Positions 1 through 5,280 of a stretch of DNA of 17,840 nucleotides are shown one piece after another. The position numbers were made by a program, and so were the translations under genes. Origin of the DNA: CAZYWA01 sp964650975 [NCBI: uncultured bacterium] (GTDB lineage Bacteria; JADJOY01); contig CAZYWA010000110.1 in NCBI GenBank assembly GCA_964650975.1, positions 1-17,840 on the forward strand, read 5' to 3'. The notes below the pieces were generated by a model, which was given only the letters and a program-made list of their open reading frames with translations, had not been told where the DNA came from and ran no database searches. Numbering within the stretch: position 1 is the stretch's first letter; every line of letters starts with the position of its first letter.

Positions 1-2
1 AT

Positions 3-1448
3 CTCAAGCTGGTGGTGCTCGACGTGGTGCTGCCGGACATGAACGGCCTGGAGATCTGCAAGCGGATCAAGGGCGATCCGAAGGTGGGCTCGCTCTTAGT
101 ACTGCAGACTTCCGCCACCTACACCCGCGAGGAAGACACGGTGCGGGCGCTCGACAGCGGCGCCGACGGCTCGCTCACCGAGCCAACCGAGCCGGCGGTG
201 CTGGTCGCGACGGTTCGCGCGCTGATCCGTTCGCGCAAGGCCGAGGACGCGTTGCGCGAGGCGTACGCGAAGGCTGAGGAAGCGCGCGCCGCGGCGGAAG
301 CGGCGAACCGCATCAAGGACGACTTCCTGGCCACGCTGTCGCACGAGCTGCGCTCGCCCCTGAACGCAATCTTGATGTGGACGACGCTGCTCCTGTCGGG
401 ACGTTGTACCGAAGAGCAGCAGGCGAACGCGCTCGCCGCCGTTGAGCGCAGCGCGCGTCTGCAGGCGAAGCTCGTCGAGGATCTGCTCGACGTGTCACGG
501 ATCGTGTCCGGCAAGCTGCGTCTCGAGCTGGGCGTGGTCGAGCCGCGCGCGGTCGTGGTGGGAGCGCTCGAAAGCATTCGCATGCTTGCCCTGCAGAAAT
601 CGATCGCGCTCGAGATCTTGGTGGATCCCGCCGTCGGGACGCTGCTGGCAGACCCAGCCCGTCTCCAGCAGGTCGTGTGGAATCTACTATCCAACGCGGT
701 GAAGTTCACGCCGTCTGGGGGCCAGGCGACGGTTCGGGTCACGTGTGAAGGTTCGTCGCTTTCGATCCGCGTGACCGATACCGGCCAGGGCATCGACCCA
801 CAGTTTCTGCCGCACATCTTCGAGCGCTTCCGGCAAGAAGATGCATCGACCACGCGCTCGCAGGGTGGTCTCGGCCTGGGCTTGGCGATCGTCCGTCACC
901 TCACCGAGCTGCACGGCGGCTCGGTCGAGGCCACGAGCGAAGGCCCGGGACGGGGCTCGACGTTCACCGTGAGGCTGCCGCGGCGCCCGGCGCCACTCGA
1001 CTCGGGCGAGCCGCGACCCATCAGCGGCGCCTCCGGCAATCGAGGCACGTCGAAGCGCGATCATCTGAAAGGCGTCAGTGTGTTGGTTGTGGACGACGAT
1101 CGCGACAGCCGCGAGGCGATCGCGCTGCTGCTCGAGCGCTGTGGTGCGGTGGTGCGCGCCGCGTCTACGGTGCAGCAGGCGCTGACGTTGATCGACCAAG
1201 CGCGTCCGGGAGTCGTGCTGAGCGACATCGCCATGCCGTTCCAGGACGGCTTCGCGCTGATGCGCGAGGTGCGGCGGCGCGATCAGCAGACCGGCGGCCA
1301 CCAAACGATCATTGCGCTCACCGCGTACGCGAGTCACGACGAAGAGCAGCGCATCCTCGAGGCAGGTTTTGACGGCCACCTCGCCAAGCCGATCGAGGCC
1401 AGCACCCTTGTATCGGCTCTCGAGCGAGTCGCCGCCGCGCGCGCCTGA
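3..1448 (+). CDS. Hybrid sensor histidine kinase (receiver-HisKA-HATPase-receiver), 5' end outside window
   Basis: The frame is open to the window edge, so the start is missing. It opens inside a receiver domain: phospho-acceptor Asp at 21-23 (VVLDVVLPDMNG), then a GADGSLTEPTEP segment. A coiled-coil-like linker (about 230-310) follows. The HisKA H-box is SHELRSPLNA with the phospho-His codon at 342-344. The HATPase carries an N-box (NLLSNAVKF), G1 (DTGQGI), F-box (FERF) and G2 (GLGLGLAI). After a Pro/Gly/Ser linker a second receiver runs to the end, with acidic DDD, Asp at 1224-1226 (LSDIAMP) and Lys at 1386-1388 (AKPI). No membrane segment is present in this part, so it is cytosolic unless the missing N-terminus is anchored. 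The family autophosphorylates on His and passes phosphate to Asp. In the first receiver the position usually held by the conserved Lys is Glu (180-182), so its phospho-switch may be altered. No partner regulator lies next to it. Class is certain; stimulus unknown. Confidence 0.93.
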   Translation, partial: LKLVVLDVVLPDMNGLEICKRIKGDPKVGSLLVLQTSATYTREEDTVRALDSGADGSLTEPTEPAVLVATVRALIRSRKAEDALREAYAKAEEARAAAEAANRIKDDFLATLSHELRSPLNAILMWTTLLLSGRCTEEQQANALAAVERSARLQAKLVEDLLDVSRIVSGKLRLELGVVEPRAVVVGALESIRMLALQKSIALEILVDPAVGTLLADPARLQQVVWNLLSNAVKFTPSGGQATVRVTCEGSSLSIRVTDTGQGIDPQFLPHIFERFRQEDASTTRSQGGLGLGLAIVRHLTELHGGSVEATSEGPGRGSTFTVRLPRRPAPLDSGEPRPISGASGNRGTSKRDHLKGVSVLVVDDDRDSREAIALLLERCGAVVRAASTVQQALTLIDQARPGVVLSDIAMPFQDGFALMREVRRRDQQTGGHQTIIALTAYASHDEEQRILEAGFDGHLAKPIEASTLVSALERVAAARA

Positions 1449-1455
1449 ACGCCAC

Positions 1456-1469
1456 CACCCCGAGGGGTG
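1456..1469. terminator. Short GC hairpin after the kinase gene
   Basis: CACCCC-GA-GGGGTG is a perfect 6+6 inverted repeat that begins 7 nt after the kinase stop codon. Its position suggests an end-of-transcript hairpin. However, the loop is only 2 nt unless the stem opens, and no T-run follows on either strand, so it is not a standard intrinsic terminator. Confidence 0.25.
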
Positions 1470-1504
1470 CCCACAGGATTGCGGGACGTCGCCGAGCACG
1501 GCCG

Positions 1505-1690
1505 CCCGCCTCTGCGCCGATCTGGAAGCCGATCGTCAGCCGGTACTGCGGGTATGAAAACGGCACTCCGGCCGTCTGCGGGATCGGAAACGCGATGTGC
1601 GCCGGATTCACGACGAGGTATAGCCTTCGGTGAGCTCGACGTGGAGCTCCAGGAGGTTCACGCTGACGTAAGGCCGGATGCTGCATGAGG
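1505..1690 (-). pseudogene. Coding-like minus-strand remnant, family unknown
   Basis: On the minus strand two adjacent frames read as protein with strong G/C third positions. The first is PYVSVNLLELHVELTEGY; after a one-base shift near 1620 it continues with VNPAHIAFPIPQTAG and YPQYRLTIGFQIGAE. Alternating hydrophobic residues would suit beta-strands, for example an outer-membrane or beta-sandwich protein, but no family motif is recognised. No start or stop can be placed: the upstream side runs into the zinc-ribbon genes on the other strand. It may be a fragment of an older gene. Low confidence. Confidence 0.25.
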
Positions 1691-1695
1691 GTTCG

Positions 1696-1871
1696 ATGCT
1701 GACGACGAACCGAAGCGGCCAGCGTGCCCAAAGTGCGGCAGTGCGAATCTCTACGAGCTGGTGATCGAGACTCAACGCGTCGGCGAGAAGGAGCCTACGC
1801 GGGAGCGGCGGGGCTGGCGGTGCTGGGGGTGCATGCATCGGTGGGAGCGGGACGCGGCTGCGGACGTGTGA
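1696..1871 (+). pseudogene. Small zinc-ribbon protein, copy 1 (start frame broken)
   Basis: From 1725 the frame reads CPKCGSANLYELVIE, a basic stretch, then RGWRCWGCMHRWE and ends at TGA 1869-1871. Two CxxC knuckles about 34 residues apart are the signature of a zinc ribbon. The frame has no usable start: an upstream TGA is at 1686-1688, and the only nearby ATG (1696-1698) is one base out of frame. Adding one base after that ATG would give a protein starting MADDEPKRPACPKCG, with AGGG (1688-1691) at suitable spacing as Shine-Dalgarno. So a single-base loss, by mutation or sequencing error, explains the break. Corrected length is about 58 residues. Such proteins bind zinc and often nucleic acid or protein partners; the role here is unknown. 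A second copy follows directly. Confidence 0.5.
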
Positions 1872-1877
1872 GGCGCC

Positions 1878-2061
1878 CTGGCCGGCGAGAAACCGAAGCG
1901 GCCCGCGTGCCCGAACTGGCGGCGTGGCCGCTCGGGAGCGGCTCAAGGGGAGTATCCGCCTCGATCCCCACGAGGAGCCCAGCGAAGGCCCGGCGAGTTG
2001 GATGTGCCAGGAGTGTGGGCACATGTGGCGGCCCGAGCCGGTGGTGGCGAGCGGCCCGTAG
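1878..2061 (+). pseudogene. Small zinc-ribbon protein, copy 2 (internal frameshift)
   Basis: This stretch begins EKPKRPACPN (first Cys codon 1908-1910), matching EPKRPACPK of copy 1 at protein and DNA level (AACCGAAGCGGCC at 1708 and 1891). The second Cys of that knuckle is lost to a frameshift near 1914-1920: one extra base would restore CPNCGG. The other frame continues GVAARERLKGSIRLD, then WMCQECGHMWRPEP and a TAG at 2059-2061. The second knuckle (CQEC plus GHMW) parallels CWGC plus HRW in copy 1. No in-frame ATG or GTG is seen at its 5' end; it may have been translationally coupled to copy 1. Reads as a tandem duplicate that has diverged and been damaged. Function unknown beyond likely zinc binding. 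Confidence 0.48.
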
Positions 2062-2649
2062 TTCCCAAGCTCGCGCGGTCGGGCATGATCGTCGGGAAGC
2101 GCAGTTCAGTCGAGCCCTGGTGTGTGCGCACCATTGCGGGTCGCAAAAAGGCTGAAGATGCTCGCGCGGGAGCCCGGCGCGTGAGCCAGGGGACGCTCCG
2201 GATCGAAGGTGCCGGTGGACGATCATCTGAACGAGAGAAGCCAAGAATCTGACCGCAACACCACCGACAACCAAAGACCTGCCAGCCGGGGTCCCAAAGA
2301 CCGGGCGGGCACGGGCGGCGGTGACAAGGTCACGAAGGCCCCCGCGAGCGGCTCAGGCGATGAATCGAGGCGACGCGTTCCGCGACGGCGATACCGAAAT
2401 TGATTTCAACAGCTTCCGGGAGCAATCCAATGACACGGACTGAGGCATTGCTTCTCCTGGGGCCTCTCACCGCGTTCCCCAGAACGCACCGTGACGGCAG
2501 GGAAGGAACGGGAGCCTTCCGACGACCAATGAGCGGGCAAGCGAGATCGGTGTGCCAGAAATACAACAGCCGCGACATGCCTGTCCCGGCCGTTTCCCTT
2601 CACCGCTCCGCGCTTCGACGCCGGATGAGGGTGAACCTAGGAGAAGTCG
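2062..2649. other. Gap with no assignable gene
   Basis: No family is recognised on either strand. The composition is less GC-biased than in the neighbouring genes and most frames close quickly. One short patch looks translated: ATG at 2360 gives 27 residues (MNRGDAFRDGDTEIDFNSF and on) to TGA 2441-2443, very acidic. The preceding frame from 2209 (MPVDDHLNERSQ and on) is hydrophilic too and could be its frameshifted N-terminal half. Otherwise this is probably decayed sequence plus the leader of the small gene at 2650. Confidence 0.4.
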
Positions 2650-2823
2650 ATGACCCACGACGAGCCGGATGCAATGACCAAGGCGTTGAGCAGTGATGCC
2701 GAGACCTCCGAAGACCGGGCGCAGAGGCGCGCCGAGCTAGCCAGGTTCTGCGACGAGGTGCGCAGCCGGCTCAGTGCGATCGAGGCCGCCATCGCGGAGC
2801 TGGCAAGAAGGCTCCCTGAGTGA
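2650..2823 (+). CDS. Small 57-aa acidic/helical protein
   Basis: ATG 2650 to TGA 2821-2823. A textbook AGGAG (2639-2643) lies 6 nt before the start and decides it. The N-terminus is acidic and polar (MTHDEPDAMTKALSSDAET). The rest is a continuous amphipathic helix with hydrophobic heptad-like spacing (ELARFCDEVRSRLSAIEAA, then IAELARRLPE), suggesting a short coiled coil or dimer. One Cys, no membrane segment, no signal peptide. Third positions favour G/C. No named family is recognised. The small coiled coil could be an adaptor, antitoxin-like or regulatory peptide, but nothing adjacent pairs with it: the next plus-strand patch is a remnant and the next gene is convergent. Coding status is likely; function unknown. 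Confidence 0.6.
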   Translation: MTHDEPDAMTKALSSDAETSEDRAQRRAELARFCDEVRSRLSAIEAAIAELARRLPE

Positions 2824-2954
2824 CAAGTCCGGACCGCCGGCCTATGCCTGGGGTGCGGCATGGCCACGCGCGATCGCGAGCGGTGTCGCGAACAATGGTA
2901 CGAGCCGGCCGGATCGGTGGTGACGACGGCAAACCAGGCCGCGGTGTCGGCGAC

Positions 2955-3050
2955 GTCCGGATCCGCCGCTCCGAGATCGACGCCTACCTCGAGCGGAATC
3001 GCCGGGAGCCGGACGCGCTGATCGACCAGATTCTCGAGTCGCTGGTCAAT
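2955..3050 (+). pseudogene. Excisionase-like (MerR/HTH_17 wing) patch
   Basis: The plus frame reads GRGVGDVRIRRSEIDAYLERNRREP, split here as GRGVGDVRIRRSEID and AYLERNRREP. This closely resembles the C-terminal part of excisionase-type helix-turn-helix proteins (typically VGRRVRIRRSEIDAYLERN). The helix-turn-helix that should precede it is not recognisable in any of the three plus frames (2824-2950), so it is a fragment or chance similarity. It abuts the 3' end of the minus-strand integrase remnant, a setting where such small DNA-binding genes occur. The open frame containing it continues antisense to the integrase and is not gene-like there. Confidence 0.3.
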
Positions 3051-3065
3051 GACGTCGAGCGGGAG

Positions 3066-3859
3066 CCCGGGCCGCGCGGGGTTGAAGTAGTGGGTCGCGT
3101 ACTCCCGCACGAGACGGTGGAGATGGTCTTCGCCGAGGATGAGTATGTGATCGAGACAGTCGCGGCGTATGGTCCCAGGGCGCGCTCACAGATCGCATTC
3201 GCACGGGGAGCCCGGTAGGGCAGCGGAGGACGCGCGTGCCAGCGTCGTCGGCGACGCGGTCGAATTCGGCATCAAGCTTGTCGTCGTCGTCTCGGATGAG
3301 GAAGCGCGGCCCCTTGGACCAAGCCGTCGCCTCGCGAAGCTGGTGGGCAGCCCAGGCAGTGGTAGGCGAGCGCCTAACCGCGGACTGGGCGACGCGAGCC
3401 GTGCTCGATGATCATGAAGACGAGGATCGCTCGGAAGGAGCGCGTCGTAGATCTGGAGAAAATCGCAAGCCCAGATGTCGTCGGCGTGGTTCCGAAGGGA
3501 AGGTCGCCCATTTGCCCGGACCGCCGCGGTGGGCGGGCGCAGCGCATGTACTTCTGAATGGCTCACTTGCTGACACGGATGGCGAGCTTGAGGAGCTCGC
3601 CGCGGATGCGTTCGACCGCCCCAGAACCGGTTCTCCCGCGCCATCCGCTGGATCAGGTTGACGGTCGCGGCCGATACCTTCGGTGCACGCTGCTTCGCTC
3701 TCGTCTTCCATCGGCAGAGCCGTCGGAACCCGGCTCGGTCAGCGAAGAAGCGTGTCGGGCTGAACGAGGAGTAGGGCGTTATGCCAGGTTGGTCGTGAGC
3801 GCGGCGAAGAACACGAGCGCGAGGCGGTCCTCGCGCTCCGCGTCCGACCTCGCCACCAT
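3066..3859 (-). pseudogene. Degraded DDE integrase/transposase (rve type)
   Basis: Reading 5' to 3' on the minus strand, pieces in different frames line up with an integrase-core transposase. They are RLALVFFAALTTNLA (N-terminal), NALLLVQPDTLLR, RAGFRRLCRWKTRAKQ, NLIQRMARENRFWG, ERIRGELLKLAIRVSK, ADDIWACDFLQIYDAL (first catalytic Asp), FLIRDDDDKLDAEF (second Asp), RAPRANAICERALG (catalytic Glu), then RRDCLDHILILGEDH and LVREYATHYFNPARP (C-terminal). At least five frame changes separate them. The join between LTTNLA and NALLLV lacks roughly 60 residues usual in the family, so there is an internal deletion as well. No terminal inverted repeats or target duplication were recognised. It cannot make an active enzyme. 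The mobile element it belonged to may have carried the neighbouring genes here. IS family not assigned with certainty. Confidence 0.8.
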
Positions 3860-3934
3860 CCTTTCCCGCGCAGTCGAAGCGGCCCAGCCTGCCGTCGAAG
3901 CCCAAGAACATCAGGCGCGTTGCCGGGTCCACGA

Positions 3935-4564
3935 TTAGGACGAAGGGCCACTCGGAGCGGGCAGTTTCGACGGGCGGTGCCCGCGCCGTTTTGCCCCGTC
4001 GATAGCGTGATACTCGAGCTGGACGCCTGAGCGGGCCGCGCGGAGTAGCAGGCCGCCTCTGCTCATGTCTCCTCGGCCCACGAAATCGACCGGGAAGAGC
4101 AGCGACGACCCGAAGACGGCGAGTAGCACATCTACGTATTTCGGTGTCGCGATGCTGCCGAGCAGCACGATCTCTGCGTTCGCAGGTAGTCGGCGCCGCA
4201 AGCATTTCGCGGCCGCTCGGAACGGTGCCACATAGCGAGGCTCGCCTGCGTCGATCGGCACTCGCCCGAAGGCGTGCACGTCGTCGAATCCGATTACGGT
4301 CTCGGGCGAAACGAGCCCGCGATCTGGAGTGATCACGAGCACGCCAGTGCATCCCGTCGGCGGCGTCGCGAACCGTTGCGCATAGGTGAGCTTCCCCCGG
4401 AAATAGAGTGCGGAGAGGAAGCTCATGACCTCCCCGATGGGAGCGCTGTCGCGGCGGATCCGGAGCGCGAGGTCGAACGCGGCGCTCGGAGCCACGAGCG
4501 TCCGGCAACGCTTGCCTGACACGCTAGCCGGCGAAAGAAGGAAGACCCGCTGTGACGGAGACAC
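3935..4564 (-). CDS. Conserved hypothetical protein, 209 aa
   Basis: GTG start at 4564, stop TAA at 3935-3937. The sequence is well ordered and complete: SQRVFLLSPASVSGKRC at the N-terminus, an amphipathic FDLALRIRRDSAPIGEVMSF, LYFRGKLTYAQRF, GVLVITPDRGL, then AEIVLLGSIATPKYVDVLL and FPVDFVGRGDMSRGGLLLR near residues 125-175, and a basic Pro-rich tail. The alternating strands (VLVITP, EIVLLGSIA, LLFPVDFVG) and Gly-rich turns suggest a soluble alpha/beta protein. No signal peptide or membrane helix. From memory, close relatives occur as uncharacterised proteins in soil bacteria, but I know no function and give none. No clear Shine-Dalgarno is seen before the GTG; the first Met (codon 47) is too far in. 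The integrase remnant lies downstream on the same strand. Confidence 0.7.
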   Translation of the reverse strand: MSPSQRVFLLSPASVSGKRCRTLVAPSAAFDLALRIRRDSAPIGEVMSFLSALYFRGKLTYAQRFATPPTGCTGVLVITPDRGLVSPETVIGFDDVHAFGRVPIDAGEPRYVAPFRAAAKCLRRRLPANAEIVLLGSIATPKYVDVLLAVFGSSLLFPVDFVGRGDMSRGGLLLRAARSGVQLEYHAIDGAKRRGHRPSKLPAPSGPSS

Positions 4565-5210
4565 GGTACCCGTAGAATCGCAGCGTAAAGCTCGGTGTCA
4601 ATCCCTCGGTCCTTCCTATCGGGCATTGCAGTTCGCTCGCCTGCCGACCGCTAGGAAATGGAGGATCGTCACGCGGCCGCCGGTCACCTCTGATCGATCC
4701 CTCATGAGCTTTCCGGGGTGGCAGGCGCTGACGCCCATATTCGAGGCGCTGCCACGCCCTCTGCCATCGCCGGTTGCCACGTCTCCCGAGGCAGCAGAAG
4801 CGCCGGACCGTTCACATAGGTCGGAGTACGGTCGGTGTCCTTTGTACATTACTCGGTGCGATGCGGAGCTCCAGCGCTCTGTGGCCCGCGCGGCCTGTCT
4901 CCCATCCTGGGGTTCTATAGCCGCTCATGCCGTGCCCGGTTTTGGGCTCCGGCCGATCGCCGCGGCCCACTCGCCCACGCGGGGCGCTTGGTTGTAGTCG
5001 TTGTCGGTCGCGGCTCGACCCTTGCACGTATGGTTTCGCATTGCTGCGCCGTTCATGAGATGCGGTATGCGCCGACGATGGCTCCAATCGAACGCGCCTC
5101 TTTCTGACCCTGGCGTCGCTCATGGGGCGGCGCCTGCCCGCAAGAGCGCGTGAGCAACGCCTTCCTTAATGGCTCCGAGCGAATGGCGCGCGACGATGTC
5201 ACGAGGCCTT
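4565..5210. other. Gap between the 209-aa gene and ligD, nothing recognised
   Basis: About 650 bases hold no frame with a familiar motif on either strand and no tRNA-like fold that I could see. The two flanking genes diverge (minus-strand gene to the left, ligD to the right), so both promoters should lie here. No convincing sigma-70 -35/-10 pair could be picked in this GC-rich sequence. Short open frames such as the one beginning MSFPGWQALTPIF at 4704 have no supporting RBS. Confidence 0.4.
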
Positions 5211-5280
5211 CCATTAGTCTCACCGAATACGTGCGCAAGCGAAACCCATGAGTCTCACCGAATACGTGCGCAAGCGAAAC
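5211..5280 (+). repeat. 35-bp tandem direct duplication spanning the ligD start
   Basis: Unit 1 (5211-5245) and unit 2 (5246-5280) are identical over 35 bases except one: CCATT in unit 1, CCATG in unit 2. The difference creates the ATG of ligD (5248-5250). Unit 1 encodes the same first residues after ATT (SLTEYVRKRN), then runs into TGA at 5249-5251 because 35 is not a multiple of 3. The near-perfect identity implies a recent duplication. Confidence 0.95.

Noticed and set aside
2820-3218. 132-residue plus-strand frame as a full gene
   Set aside because: Its second half is antisense to clear integrase C-terminal sequence; only the excisionase-like patch is kept, at low confidence.
3186-4508. 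440-residue minus-strand open frame
   Set aside because: It spans the 209-aa gene in a different frame and only part of the integrase remnant. Composition is Arg/Pro-rich, so it is not one gene; only its short integrase-like part was used as evidence.
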